Shown: positions 43,193-52,859 of the stretch, one piece after another
How positions within the stretch are numbered: position 1 is the first letter of the stretch
Layout of the letters: every line of letters starts with the position of its first letter
IMG/VR virus record: IMGVR_UViG_3300006750_000004
Location: 1-64,000 of that record
Strand: one strand, 5' to 3'
From: a virus
DNA: 64,000 nt
Made by a program: the position numbers and the translations under genes
The notes under the pieces: model-generated
The model's database searches: none
Told to the model about the DNA's origin: nothing
The model's input: only the letters and a program-made list of their open reading frames with translations

Positions 43193-45019
43193 CTACACCA
43201 CTTCGGTAATCTGAGAAAACCGATTGGTCCGAGTGACCCGAAGTTCCTTAGGGAATGTATCATACATCAAGTTCCGGTGAGAGATAATTAGAATTGTCTT
43301 CACCTTGGGAGCCAGATCATTCTTGATGATGTTGATGAGCGAGTCAATGCCGTCATCATCAAGACGGCCATCCACCTCGTCCAGCACTAACATATTGCAC
43401 TGACGACCATACATTTGTTCATGAAAATCGAACATTGCCAACATAAACGCGACATCCGTTCTTTTTCTCTCACCGCCTGATTCGAATTCATATCCCCACA
43501 AATTACTGGTAATACCCAACGCGGGCGTCAATTCAATCTGGACATCAAGCCCGAACACGTCCAGATAATGACGTAGTCGACTATTGATAAATGGAACATG
43601 TTCCTGGAATACAAAACTCTTGATCTTAGTTCGATCATTGTATGCTTTATAAATATAAGCATAATGCCGATTCAAGAAGGTCTCTTGTTCAATGTCCTTC
43701 TCTAGTTTAGTGATATCCTCACCATGCTCCTCTACGGATTTCTTGGTTTCGGCAATAGTAACAGTATGTGGGTTCTTTTCTTTCTGGATTTTAGCGGCGT
43801 CGGCCTTAAATCGGGCCATGGCTTTATCGTGGCGTTCCCACGATGAATGGGTGTCCTTGGCGGCCCGTATGGTTGTCTTGGGCTTTTTATCAGCCAATTG
43901 ACCTTCAGCCAATTTAATGGTTTGGTGGGTTTTAGTGAGATCTTCCTGGTGCTTTGCGAGTTTGGTCTTCTCTTCCACCAATAATTTCTTAATCGGATCA
44001 ATCTTAGAGGCTGTGTGGGCTGTTGGTACTTCCTGTTCGCAGGCATTACATATCTTCCCTGCTTTAGCCCCCCAGGTTTTGATCTTCTTACTTAGTGATT
44101 CAACAGTTCCTTCAATAGTAGCAATTAGACGGGTTGTGACATTGAGTTTGGTCCGAAGTGAGCCGACGTATTCTTCGACTTTTTTAACCACGTCCCATTT
44201 GGCTTGTAATTTTTCCAGGTTTGGTCGCTCGATGGCGTCTCGTCTCTTTTTCTCGTCTATAGCGGTCTGGAGTGATTCAGTGACTCGACGGTCACGGTCT
44301 TTACCATAATTCTCGGATGCGGCGGTTAGACGTTCTATCTCTTGGTTGAGCCGCACGATATTTTGGTTGAGCGTATTAATCTGACCACGTTTAGTGTCGA
44401 TACTACTATCAAGTTGACCACACTTACCTTTAGCATTCTTGGCGTAATAGGCGAACCGGTCTACATGAAGCACTCTTTCAATCGCTTTTTTACGTGTTGA
44501 ATCAGCCATCTCCATCCACGGTTTACCGTATTGGTTGAAGAATATGGATCCACAGAATACTTCCCAATCCAGATTGAATTCTCGATTGAGCTGTTTTTGT
44601 TGATTCTTCTGAGTGGATAAAGTCTCACTCGTCAAAGTGATCTCATTGCCGTCTTTAACGAAGTGTAACTCATTGTGGCCGCCAGATTTTCTAGTCCTGG
44701 TTATAAAGTCGCCGTTGGTGAATTCTAGACGTGCTACACAGTCTTTACCGGTGAAATAATTGACTATTTTATCACCAGGACTGCTAGAGTGCATGGTCCG
44801 ACCAAAAAGGACCCATTGAATAGCATTAACTACCGTAGACTTTCCGGCACCATTGGATTTGGTGATTTGTAGATTGGCACTATTATCGTATAGTGACTTA
44901 TCACCATCCACCACCTCTCCGGTAATGAGGCATTGGCCTAGTTCGTCCAGGTTTAGTACCGTCTCGTAATCGCCATACGACATGAAATTCTGCCAGGCGA
45001 CTGTCTTCAGCTCAAGCAT
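43193..45019 (-). CDS. 46: T4 gp46/SbcC-like recombination nuclease ATPase subunit
   Basis: 608 residues, SMC/Rad50 type. Walker A 'SNGAGKST' is at about residues 53-60, then two long coiled-coil arms flank a zinc hook 'CNAC' near 325. The ABC signature 'FESGGERKRTDVAFML' and Walker B 'MLVLDEVDG' follow near 515-550, with 'IISHR' after it. Together with the gp47-type nuclease (48919-50016) it resects double-strand ends for recombination-dependent replication. The length fits phage gp46 (about 560-610). Confidence 0.95.
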   Translation of the reverse strand: MLELKTVAWQNFMSYGDYETVLNLDELGQCLITGEVVDGDKSLYDNSANLQITKSNGAGKSTVVNAIQWVLFGRTMHSSSPGDKIVNYFTGKDCVARLEFTNGDFITRTRKSGGHNELHFVKDGNEITLTSETLSTQKNQQKQLNREFNLDWEVFCGSIFFNQYGKPWMEMADSTRKKAIERVLHVDRFAYYAKNAKGKCGQLDSSIDTKRGQINTLNQNIVRLNQEIERLTAASENYGKDRDRRVTESLQTAIDEKKRRDAIERPNLEKLQAKWDVVKKVEEYVGSLRTKLNVTTRLIATIEGTVESLSKKIKTWGAKAGKICNACEQEVPTAHTASKIDPIKKLLVEEKTKLAKHQEDLTKTHQTIKLAEGQLADKKPKTTIRAAKDTHSSWERHDKAMARFKADAAKIQKEKNPHTVTIAETKKSVEEHGEDITKLEKDIEQETFLNRHYAYIYKAYNDRTKIKSFVFQEHVPFINSRLRHYLDVFGLDVQIELTPALGITSNLWGYEFESGGERKRTDVAFMLAMFDFHEQMYGRQCNMLVLDEVDGRLDDDGIDSLINIIKNDLAPKVKTILIISHRNLMYDTFPKELRVTRTNRFSQITEVV

Positions 45020-45061
45020 AATCGCGTTCCCCAGGTATAGAAATATACCTTAAATACGCGA

Positions 45062-45535
45062 TTACTCGTCTGGATGAGCAATACTACCATACAACTCTTG
45101 CATAGTATCAGCAACCACCATGCTGTCGAATTGTTTCTGTTGTTCTATAGCCCATTCTGGAAAGATTGCTTGGCGATTATTTCCATGAATAGCGTAGATC
45201 CAACAGTCGTTATGTTTGGCAAGCCTAGAAAGAATGCCGATTATGGATTCTTTGGACCATTGATCGGGTTCAGATTGGTGGCAGATAATCGCCAGACCTA
45301 ACGGAGTGTTGTGGATATCAATGATACAACCAAGCTTGTCTGGTCGAAGCTCTTTTGGCACAGACTCATCAGATCTCCATTGACATTGGTAAGTCCGACA
45401 TTCTTTGGGTTTGCTTATGTGGATATCACATCCACCTTCGCACTGATGCTTACATCGTTGGTGAGGGTGTTTGACTAGTTCTTGAACACCGATTAGCATA
45501 CAACAGAGTTGGCAATCACCACATTCTCTAGCCAT
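45062..45535 (-). CDS. YkgJ-like zinc/iron-chelating CxxCxxCC protein
   Basis: 157 residues. 'CGDCQLCCMLIGV' followed by 'CKHQCEGGCDIHISKPKECRTYQCQW' is the Cys cluster of the UPF0153/YkgJ family, thought to bind zinc or an iron-sulfur centre. The rest is beta-rich. Function in phages is unknown. It lies between the gp46 and helicase genes. Confidence 0.7.
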   Translation of the reverse strand: MARECGDCQLCCMLIGVQELVKHPHQRCKHQCEGGCDIHISKPKECRTYQCQWRSDESVPKELRPDKLGCIIDIHNTPLGLAIICHQSEPDQWSKESIIGILSRLAKHNDCWIYAIHGNNRQAIFPEWAIEQQKQFDSMVVADTMQELYGSIAHPDE

Positions 45536-45547
45536 TGAGTATACTCT

Positions 45548-45712
45548 CTATCCTTGCGAATAATTTCGGATAACCCGAAGAAGAGCTTCTACTGGTTCAA
45601 CTTCCTTAGTTAGAGTCCACCAAAACACACGCTCCTTGAAAATGACTCCAGACGCATGTCCGTTTTGTACTGAATTTGTTGGAAAAAGTGCAACCGACGA
45701 ACCAGGTATCAA
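45548..45712 (-). CDS. Possible small TTG-start ORF in the gap before the helicase
   Basis: A 54-codon frame begins with TTG at 45712 and ends with TAG at 45548-45550. The translation has a protein-like pattern ('GVIFKERVFWWTLTKEVEPVEALLRVI') similar in style to the start of the 33599 protein. No strong ribosome site. It fills the 195-base gap between the helicase stop and the YkgJ-like gene. Confidence 0.35.
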   Translation of the reverse strand: MIPGSSVALFPTNSVQNGHASGVIFKERVFWWTLTKEVEPVEALLRVIRNYSQG

Positions 45713-45730
45713 CCCATATATAAAATTGAG

Positions 45731-47551
45731 TCATTTGTTCTGGATAGCTTCCAAGAACCAATCTGGTAACATATTCTTCGCAACCTTGAGGAAACGATCG
45801 ATTGCTTCATCAAGAATAAAAGTGTCCGCGTAATCGTCGACACTACGGACACTACGGCCATAGGATTGAACCAATTTGAGAGCAGTTAGCCACTCATAAT
45901 ACTTTCGGTCGATCTCTACTCGCCGGGCCAATTGCTCATTATCAAAACAATTTGGATAAGGCACCTTACAGATAATCTGAAACCGGCTCAAATCACCAAC
46001 TAAATCAATCCCCTCATGCATCGCCGGAGCAATCAACACATTGCCCGGAGTTCTAGCATGATAGATCAACATGTCAGCCTTATCCCTGAAACTACGCTGA
46101 TGACAAAGTCGAGCTCTGGTAGTTGCATGACATTTGGTCAGAATATTGTCCATAATAGCGAAATTGTGAGTGTGAATAATACCCTTATCATTTGGATATT
46201 CAGCCACGATCTCATCTACACGACGCACCACCTTAGGCATCCACCCACCCATTTTCGCCTTGCCGCCAGTCATTTTGGCGACACGATCCAAATAAATTGG
46301 GCGATTCTTAGCTGGGAACCGGTTTTTCATTCGGAACGCAGCCACATCTTTCCGATCGATACCAAGCGATCGACACATCACACCAACATCCAACACCGTA
46401 GCACTCAACATCAGAATCTTATCTGCATATTGAAATAAGAGATCCTCTGGAAAATTCATCGCATACACCGGGCGTAATGTCACAGTCCGATGTGCCACAC
46501 CGCCCTTACCATCTGCCTTCTCCTCATATTCACAAACCCATTCAGCACCAGTTTTAGTGACATGGTTCATAAACATCTCATATTTCTTCAAAGTCCTAGA
46601 CAGTTCATCCACGACCTTGTTCTTTTCATCCACTTGAGCCTGTTTGATGATCTGGATTAGAGTCTGTTCAATCTTGGCGTCGCTGAAGAATAGAGCATAC
46701 GCATCAGCAGTCTCCAACTCCGGAATAAAAATCCCGTGATCCTGTAATTGCATATCGTTGATTGTCAACGAAACAAAATCCAACAAAATAGGCTCGACAT
46801 TATGACACTCGTCGATCACCATCAAATTACGCGGCGTGTTGAATCGTGGCGTGAGACTGGTCTGGAACAAGAAACTCGAAAAATTCATCACACATTTGCG
46901 GCCGTAGATCGCCTTAAAAACCTGCTCGTAATACGGACACGTGCTATAATCGTATCCTGGCGGCAGATGATCTAATTCACCAGGTGGAACAATAACTCGA
47001 GGAGGTGGTGCTGCCGAATCTTTATGTGCTTCAAAGCATTTATTGCATTTGTGTTTACGGATTTTCTTCTTACCTGGCTCCTGATTCCATTTGGTGCGAC
47101 AGAACCCATCTGCACAAGTACCATGATCCTTTTTGAAATTAGTAAGGTCTGATTGACTCCAAAGTTTTTTGTTGATATAATTCTGACCATACCTGTCCCA
47201 GAAAGTGCACGAATAAGCATTCCGGCCTTTCAACTCTACAATAGGATCATGATAGCCGGAATCCTCGCCAAAATCGCCTGTTAGCTGATCCTGCAGGATT
47301 TTAGTAATAGTGAGATAGTATGAATCCTTCACCATATCTGCGAGAGTCATGGCAACAGGCGACTTACCGCTGCCTGTGGGTGCCTCGATGATGACGATCT
47401 TTTTGCCGCTATTAAATGCGTTGGCGGCATATTCAATAGCGGATTTCTGTCCTTCCCGATATTCTTCCATCGGGAAATGATCGTCTATAGCATCCACATC
47501 GAAATGGACAGAGGGACGGAGCATTGGCTCCGTAGCGGTATCAATTGCCAT
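45731..47551 (-). CDS. DinG/XPD-family ATP-dependent DNA helicase
   Basis: 606 residues, superfamily 2. Walker A 'APTGSGKS' is near residue 55, a Cys-rich insertion (about 115-215, e.g. 'HKCNKCF' and 'STCPYYE') fits the iron-sulfur domain of the DinG/XPD group, and motif II is 'VIDECHN' (DECH). 'LIAPAMHEGIDLVGD' and 'LVQSYGRSVRSVDDYADTFILD' are motifs V and VI. Such helicases unwind 5'-3' with an Fe-S cluster. It is next to the gp46/gp47 block, consistent with a recombination or replication role. Confidence 0.88.
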   Translation of the reverse strand: MAIDTATEPMLRPSVHFDVDAIDDHFPMEEYREGQKSAIEYAANAFNSGKKIVIIEAPTGSGKSPVAMTLADMVKDSYYLTITKILQDQLTGDFGEDSGYHDPIVELKGRNAYSCTFWDRYGQNYINKKLWSQSDLTNFKKDHGTCADGFCRTKWNQEPGKKKIRKHKCNKCFEAHKDSAAPPPRVIVPPGELDHLPPGYDYSTCPYYEQVFKAIYGRKCVMNFSSFLFQTSLTPRFNTPRNLMVIDECHNVEPILLDFVSLTINDMQLQDHGIFIPELETADAYALFFSDAKIEQTLIQIIKQAQVDEKNKVVDELSRTLKKYEMFMNHVTKTGAEWVCEYEEKADGKGGVAHRTVTLRPVYAMNFPEDLLFQYADKILMLSATVLDVGVMCRSLGIDRKDVAAFRMKNRFPAKNRPIYLDRVAKMTGGKAKMGGWMPKVVRRVDEIVAEYPNDKGIIHTHNFAIMDNILTKCHATTRARLCHQRSFRDKADMLIYHARTPGNVLIAPAMHEGIDLVGDLSRFQIICKVPYPNCFDNEQLARRVEIDRKYYEWLTALKLVQSYGRSVRSVDDYADTFILDEAIDRFLKVAKNMLPDWFLEAIQNK

Positions 47552-47552
47552 A

Positions 47553-48131
47553 TCACTTTTTCTCGGCCAGGACTAAGCCGACGCTAATCGGCTTTGTGAG
47601 TGTTTGTAGTATTCGCCACCCCGTATGCTTTTCGAGATATGGGCGTAGCTTTACACATTTTTCTGCGACTACAATACGCTCGCCATCATTGTGTTCTATT
47701 CTGTCCCAGTCATGACAGGCAAACCATGACCCAGATGCCATTCTAGTTTCTAAGAGTTTGAAATCCGAAAGTGATAAGTCCGCATCATTTGGGCCATCAA
47801 AGAAAGCAAAGTCTGGATTCAAGGTTGGAATAACCTCTGTCGATGGTTTCAAGAGGCATGTAACATGTGGTCGCCAATGATCCGTATTGAATATTTTTTT
47901 GGCTTCTGTATAGAGTATTGGGTCTACTTCGCATGTGGTGAGATGGCCTCCCACATTCGCATCACGGATAGCATTAGCTATTTGCCAAGTTGAACCACCG
48001 CCCTTCCAAGTTCCAACTTCTAACACAACTTTGGGTTGGGATTTCTTGACCCATTCATACAGACTTTGCCGCTCTCGCGGCTTTAGTTGTCCTTGCATAT
48101 TTGGCCTATTTAGATCTTGTGACTTTACCAT
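47553..48131 (-). CDS. Class I methyltransferase (Methyltransf_24 type)
   Basis: 192 residues. 'VVLEVGTWKGGGSTWQIANAI' is the SAM loop, 'LTTCEVDPI' strand 2, 'FAFFDGPN' strand 4 and 'WFACHDWDRIE' follows, the layout of Methyltransf_24 O-methyltransferases and related cephalosporin-hydroxylase-like proteins. Target unknown. One base separates it from the helicase start, and it overlaps the next gene by 26. Confidence 0.75.
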   Translation of the reverse strand: MVKSQDLNRPNMQGQLKPRERQSLYEWVKKSQPKVVLEVGTWKGGGSTWQIANAIRDANVGGHLTTCEVDPILYTEAKKIFNTDHWRPHVTCLLKPSTEVIPTLNPDFAFFDGPNDADLSLSDFKLLETRMASGSWFACHDWDRIEHNDGERIVVAEKCVKLRPYLEKHTGWRILQTLTKPISVGLVLAEKK

Positions 48132-48636
48132 GAATTGTTTCCGGTGCCACAGAAGCCTGAGCTATCTGTTTTGGTGTTGTGGAGTCCACTCCGGGCTGCA
48201 CCGCTGAGGTGATACCCTTTCTTCTTGGATCAGGTATTATTAAACTAGTTACGTTGGTGTCATGGGTAATAAATGTGCCCTGTGGACAAGACCATGCCAT
48301 TTGCCCAGCAATCCCGTTCCTTCTAGTAAAGAATTCTGGGATACCCAACCGCTCCCAACTCTCATAAGAAATCAAAGATGCCGGTCCATAAATAATGTCT
48401 CCATCCAACACCAACGAATCGGTGTGAAAGAATCCATTATTCCGTGTCCTGGTGAGATGGATCACCTTAATCTTCCAGTGGTGGACCACGACACATTTGT
48501 TATCTGCGAAGAAACACCCAGTCCAATTCTCGAAGATGAGTGGGACATTATGCTTTGCAAGATCATCCGCCTCACAGATTTGGACATGCTCATAAGATTG
48601 TCCATCACCAAGAGAAATAAGTTCAGCATTAAACAT
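48106..48636 (-). CDS. Hypothetical protein
   Basis: 176 residues, beta-rich with 'SYEHVQICEADDLAKHNVPLIFENW' and several aromatic strands ('CVVVHHWKIKVIHL'). No recognised family. The last 40 residues are Pro/Thr-rich. It leads the minus-strand helicase operon, and its start faces the gp47-like gene across 282 bases. Confidence 0.5.
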   Translation of the reverse strand: MFNAELISLGDGQSYEHVQICEADDLAKHNVPLIFENWTGCFFADNKCVVVHHWKIKVIHLTRTRNNGFFHTDSLVLDGDIIYGPASLISYESWERLGIPEFFTRRNGIAGQMAWSCPQGTFITHDTNVTSLIIPDPRRKGITSAVQPGVDSTTPKQIAQASVAPETIHGKVTRSK

Positions 48637-48918
48637 GATAAATCCTCCGCAGTATTTTTAATGAGCAATAGCGTAACTAATGTCAAATCCCTCATTAATC
48701 CGATCCGGGAGGCTTACATTCTGTGTCCTTAAATAGGGCATCTTGAGTCTGGATAGAGCCAGGGGGCATGAAACCAGACGCAGGTTTCCTTTAGCAATAC
48801 CACGTTTGAGTTGGATGATGTTCCAGGTGCACCAAGTAATGGGAGCCTAGAGCTGTTCATGTATTGTCCGTAAATAAATGTTACAAATTCCAGAACCACT
48901 GTTAATAAAGACAAACAC
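48637..48918. promoter_or_regulatory. 282-bp divergent intergenic region
   Basis: It lies between the start of the 48106-48636 minus-strand gene and the gp47-like gene on the plus strand, so it should hold two promoters. Near the plus gene there is an AT-rich stretch around 48870-48910 with 'GTAAATAAATG' and 'GTTAATAAAG'. A 63-codon minus frame (48729-48920) exists but lacks protein-like features. Confidence 0.5.
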
Positions 48919-50016
48919 ATGTCAAAAGTTGCAATTACCGCCGATGTTCATTTTGGCGTCACAGACAAGTTAATGGATACCCTATGGGCATGCAGAGTAA
49001 TGCGAGAATATTGTCAAGCAGCCAATATTGACACCGTACTCGTTCTCGGAGATCTCTACCACGATCGTACGTCAATCGGAATTGACGTACTCTCACATGT
49101 TGCAAAATTCTTCGAAGATACAAAAGAGAAATACAACCAAACCTGGATTGCCTTCCCAGGTAACCACGACATGTTCTTAAGACATTCGTGGGGTGTCAAT
49201 AGTCTGGACATCATGCGGCGGCACATGACTGTTATTGATGATGTTAAATTATTAACACTGGATGACCGCCGATTCTGGGTTCTACCCTTCATTACTTATG
49301 AGAAATCATTTATGAAGGTGCTTTATGAAATTGAAAAACAAGTGGAAGACGGGGATTGTCTTCTAACCCATATCGGGGTTAAAGGAGCATTGTATAATAC
49401 ATGTTTTCTACTCCAGGATTGGTCCGTCGTTAATTTCGAACGTACCCCATTCAAACGGATTTATACCGGGCACTTCCACAGCAAACAACAAATTGGAGAG
49501 AATTGTTGGTATCCAGGATCACCAATTCCCTTTAAATTCGACGAGGGAGATGTTGCTCATGGATTTTATGTATATGATCTAGAGGCGGATTCCCATAAAT
49601 TCATCAACATTTGGAAAGCTGGTGCTAAATTCTTCCCAGATGAGGTAGCACCACCTCAATTTCACACATTCTTAGATGAACTTCTGGAAGAAAAAACTGC
49701 GGCCGATGTGTCCAATAATATGATTCGCGTTGGTCTCCAGCGAGAATACACTATAGACGAGAAGCATAGTATACGTAAGTCGTTAATGGATAAGGGGGCC
49801 AGAGTCGTCCGCTGGTGGGATCTAATCACGAAAAAGGAAGAGAAATCCCAAATTACTAAGGGTATCGATTCATCTCAACACAACAGTCTATTTAATGCAT
49901 TCTTATCAGCAGACACCAAAGGAACGAAAGAGTTGAATCATGAGATACTTCTCAAAAGGCACTCAGAAGTGATCAACGAGGGTGATCACGAGTATACTAT
50001 AGAGGAATCAGAATAA
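48919..50016 (+). CDS. 47: T4 gp47/SbcD-like Mre11-type nuclease
   Basis: 365 residues, calcineurin-like phosphoesterase. The metal motifs are intact: 'ITADVHFG' at 6-13, 'VLGDLYHDR' near 43-51, 'GNHDMF' near 77-82, 'LLTHIGV' and 'YTGHFHSKQQ'. It partners gp46 as the double-strand-end nuclease. The gene is on the other strand from gp46, 3.9 kb away, unlike T4, where 46 and 47 are adjacent. Confidence 0.95.
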   Translation: MSKVAITADVHFGVTDKLMDTLWACRVMREYCQAANIDTVLVLGDLYHDRTSIGIDVLSHVAKFFEDTKEKYNQTWIAFPGNHDMFLRHSWGVNSLDIMRRHMTVIDDVKLLTLDDRRFWVLPFITYEKSFMKVLYEIEKQVEDGDCLLTHIGVKGALYNTCFLLQDWSVVNFERTPFKRIYTGHFHSKQQIGENCWYPGSPIPFKFDEGDVAHGFYVYDLEADSHKFINIWKAGAKFFPDEVAPPQFHTFLDELLEEKTAADVSNNMIRVGLQREYTIDEKHSIRKSLMDKGARVVRWWDLITKKEEKSQITKGIDSSQHNSLFNAFLSADTKGTKELNHEILLKRHSEVINEGDHEYTIEESE

Positions 50017-50098
50017 GATTCAGAAGTATCAAATAACTCAAAAATACGATAGACATCCAAAAAGCAAGGAGGCTATAGATCAGACAAGGGGTCAAAAC

Positions 50099-50329
50099 AT
50101 GATCCAAAATATCATCAAACAGTTCGGGCGAGGTGAAATCACTCTCACAGAAATGTGGAAACAAATCGACAATATATTAGACATTCATAATTATCATAAG
50201 ACCTTTACAATTTCTTCTGAATTAGATGGTTCATTCACCAGAAGAAATCGCACACTAATTAGTGACACCCATATGGCATTGGCTCCTGATGACATGCCTG
50301 ACATGCCTGACATTTCTGCACAGACGTGA
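50099..50329 (+). CDS. Small hypothetical protein
   Basis: 76 residues with a helical N-terminus ('IIKQFGRGEITLTEMWKQIDNIL') and an Asp/Pro/Met-rich tail ('APDDMPDMPDIS'). No recognised family. A GGGG element is near the ATG. It sits between the gp47-like gene and the next ORF. Confidence 0.4.
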   Translation: MIQNIIKQFGRGEITLTEMWKQIDNILDIHNYHKTFTISSELDGSFTRRNRTLISDTHMALAPDDMPDMPDISAQT

Positions 50330-50348
50330 TCAGAGCCGAGACTTAAAC

Positions 50349-51632
50349 ATGAATTACTTTGAACTTGAATTATCCCGTGTGCTTGGGGAAGCATTACAAG
50401 ATAGTGGTCTGGTTGCACAAAAACTTGGCATAGATCTAGAAGTATTGCAACAGATCTTGGATAAAACGGACCCAACTGCGCACGGCAAGTATGCACAATT
50501 TATTGCTAAGTTGATGCTGCGAAAGCTTGTAAATCTTCCAAAAGATCGTGAACGAGTGTACCAAGCTCTAAGTGCGTTCGATAAGTTTAAAAAACACATT
50601 AAGCTCAAGGATATCAATCAATACAAATCTCTAGAAGATCTTGAAAAAACAGTTGACCCTTTCTTAGCAAAGATCTCTAACCGAAAAGGTGGTTCTGGAG
50701 ATATCTTTGGGCTTTCTGGAGTGACCCAAATCGATCGAGAAGGTGATTTCAGTCTGACAAAAGTTAGTAACCGCCGGTCACTAGAAGAAATTTCGAAAAA
50801 CACTAAATGGTGCACAAAAGCAAAGCTTGGCAAAGCTTTGACGTATCTCAAGACGTATAATCGCCTCTATCATGTTTTTTATAAAAACAAACCTGTCTTG
50901 ATGCTTACTCCGGACCTCTCCCAAATCATGGATCATGATAATGAGCCATATAATTTCGAAGATAAGAGAGTAAATCGGCTTATTTCATTTCTCAAGCCTT
51001 CCTGGTTACCAGAGGGGGTAGGTGAATATGCGACGTATTCTGTCTTTGCTGATGTAAGTCCTGAATTCATTCAGCAATATATTGTACTAGAGATACAGGA
51101 CGAGGTCGCGAATAGCATCAAGCGGTTCAATCAGGCACAGGAAAGGATGACCCCCGGCCCAGCGAGCCGTGAATCGCATGTGGGGCTACCTGTTGGGCCG
51201 AGGTGGAAAAGGACAATGCAATGGTCTGACTCGCATGATCGCATAGTGGAATCTTGTACTCCGAAAGCCAAGCATATAATATATAAAAAATTCAAATTTT
51301 TTGCGTACATGAGTACGGATGGCCAGCCAGCCCACGTCAATGGCTGGAGAAGCCCATCACGCCCGGTGGATGTGGCGGTTGGACTCAATCGATTCTACAT
51401 TCTCAATTATGCTTCTATGCCTCTTTATAAAGCACTCGTAGAAGCTGGTGTCCCTAATGATGAATTGCCGCGTTTTCGGAATAGGGCTCGGTCGGCTTGG
51501 AAACCTTATAAAGCACTCGTAGAAGCTGGTGTCCCTAATGATGAATTGCCGCGTTTAGAAGAGTCTAACTTTAGTCTTTCCGGAGAGCGCTGGTCGCTCG
51601 TGAATGCGCGCCCGCGCGCGCGCGGCTACTGA
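50349..51632 (+). CDS. Hypothetical protein with 'TKWCT' motif and duplicated C-terminal segment
   Basis: 427 residues. A long helical N-terminal part is followed by 'NTKWCTKAKLGKALTYLKTY...VFYKNKPVLML', a pattern I have seen in several phage proteins of unknown function. The C-terminal part contains 'YKALVEAGVPNDELPR' twice, encoded by two identical 51-bp blocks 81 bases apart. It ends in an Arg/Ala run from a nearly pure CG tract. I cannot assign a function. Confidence 0.55.
   Translation: MNYFELELSRVLGEALQDSGLVAQKLGIDLEVLQQILDKTDPTAHGKYAQFIAKLMLRKLVNLPKDRERVYQALSAFDKFKKHIKLKDINQYKSLEDLEKTVDPFLAKISNRKGGSGDIFGLSGVTQIDREGDFSLTKVSNRRSLEEISKNTKWCTKAKLGKALTYLKTYNRLYHVFYKNKPVLMLTPDLSQIMDHDNEPYNFEDKRVNRLISFLKPSWLPEGVGEYATYSVFADVSPEFIQQYIVLEIQDEVANSIKRFNQAQERMTPGPASRESHVGLPVGPRWKRTMQWSDSHDRIVESCTPKAKHIIYKKFKFFAYMSTDGQPAHVNGWRSPSRPVDVAVGLNRFYILNYASMPLYKALVEAGVPNDELPRFRNRARSAWKPYKALVEAGVPNDELPRLEESNFSLSGERWSLVNARPRARGY
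51425..51556 (+). repeat. Two identical 51-bp repeats, 81 bases apart
   Basis: 51425-51475 and 51506-51556 are identical and in frame within the 50349-51632 gene, so the protein carries the same 17 residues twice. The identity at DNA level implies a recent duplication. Confidence 0.95.
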
Positions 51633-51672
51633 TGAAATCCTATCGCGCTCCTCAATGGGCACGCCCCTAGCG

Positions 51673-51691
51673 ACGTCCTAAATACGGACGT
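51673..51691 (+). terminator. Possible weak terminator
   Basis: ACGTCC (51673-51678) and GGACGT (51686-51691) form a six-bp stem with a seven-base loop, followed by a T-rich 'GCTTCTTCTT'. It is 41 bases after the stop of the 50349-51632 gene. Confidence 0.4.
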
Positions 51692-51840
51692 GCTTCTTCT
51701 TGAATTCGGGCGTTGCCGATAGTGGTGTCAGTCTTGATTAGATCAATGGCTATCAAGACCATGGTTGGACATTGCTTGAATTTAACCAGTACGAATCCGC
51801 TGCAACAATGTAGAAACTTAACTTTCGTACAGGAGATCCT

Positions 51841-52629
51841 ATGGGCTTTTTCAGAATGCCGGATATTTTCTATACCAAACCGGCACCGCCAACTCTCTTC
51901 AAGGAACGCTACGGCAAGAAGCCGATGCAGACCATCAACGTCCGAATCCCGGACGGCGACGGCCCCTTCCCCACGATCTTTCTTATCCACGGAGGCCAAT
52001 GGAAGAAAGCCTACACTCACAAGCAGATGGAATACCTGGCCGAAGAACTAAAAGCCCAAGGAATCACTACCTGCAACCTCGAATTCAAAAGACTCGGACA
52101 CATTGACGGCGGATATCCAGGCACCTTCCGCGACCTCCTAGATGGCATAGCATACTGCCTCCAACACGCCAACGAATGGAAGCTAGACACTAATAAGCTC
52201 TCAATTCTTGGTCACTCATCAGGAGCCCACCTAGCATTCTGCCTATGCGGAGCTAAAGACTTCGACGGGCATGCCCTCAGCCCCGACAGTGCCTTAGGCT
52301 TCACCCCTTACTCTGCGATCGGCATCGCTGGTGTCTACGATCTGCGAAACGCCAGAGAGGGCTTACAGACCCCGATCAACGATTTCTTCGGCGATCACCC
52401 CAAGCTCTCACCAATTGAAATGCTGCCGACCGGAATCCGGCAACGGCTCATTGTCGGCGACCAAGATAAGCTGACCGAGCAAGCCCTCAGCTACGTCGAA
52501 GCAGCCCAAGAAGCTGGAGAAGACATCACCTTCACTCTGGTCAAAGGTTGCTCACATTTTCGGGTCATTGATCCAACATTCGAAGGATGGGCGACCATCC
52601 TAAACGCCATCACCGAAATAACCAAGTGA
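51841..52629 (+). CDS. Alpha/beta hydrolase, arylformamidase/BD-FAE-like
   Basis: 262 residues. The oxyanion motif 'HGGQW' is near residue 50, the nucleophile elbow 'GHSSGAH' near 123-129 (Ser about 126), the acid likely in 'GDQDKL' and the His in 'GCSHFRV'. 'RLGHIDGGYPGTFRDLLD' is close to kynurenine-formamidase-like esterases. GGAG sits just before the ATG. Codon use is richer in G and C than that of its neighbours, which suggests recent acquisition. Substrate unknown. Confidence 0.75.
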   Translation: MGFFRMPDIFYTKPAPPTLFKERYGKKPMQTINVRIPDGDGPFPTIFLIHGGQWKKAYTHKQMEYLAEELKAQGITTCNLEFKRLGHIDGGYPGTFRDLLDGIAYCLQHANEWKLDTNKLSILGHSSGAHLAFCLCGAKDFDGHALSPDSALGFTPYSAIGIAGVYDLRNAREGLQTPINDFFGDHPKLSPIEMLPTGIRQRLIVGDQDKLTEQALSYVEAAQEAGEDITFTLVKGCSHFRVIDPTFEGWATILNAITEITK

Positions 52630-52859
52630 GAACTTACATCTACGAAATAGCCGGAATCCACGCTGTCGTCGTCGCACCCAACTCGGTGGCAGCGTGGAAG
52701 AAGGTCCGTACCAAATACCAAGCATCGCCGAGATTGTTATGGAGCACCGACTTACCCACCGACGAGGCGGAGGTAATCTGCCAGATTACTACGACGCCAC
52801 ATGGCACTATATCGTGCGAGAGTGGAAGCATGATGGCCCCAACGAGTACCTCGCAATAG
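52626..52859 (+). CDS. Small protein, GTG start, overlapping frames
   Basis: About 77 residues from the GTG that overlaps the hydrolase stop (GTGA). The first half 'YIYEIAGIHAVVVAPNSVAAWKKV' has a regular beta-alpha pattern of small phage proteins. The reading frame overlaps the next ORF (52739-52975) for 121 bases; one of the two, or both, may be translated. Confidence 0.4.
   Translation: MRTYIYEIAGIHAVVVAPNSVAAWKKVRTKYQASPRLLWSTDLPTDEAEVICQITTTPHGTISCESGSMMAPTSTSQ

Noticed and set aside
48729-48920. 63-codon minus-strand frame in the intergenic region
   Set aside because: No ribosome site, odd composition, and it covers the promoter region of the gp47-like gene.
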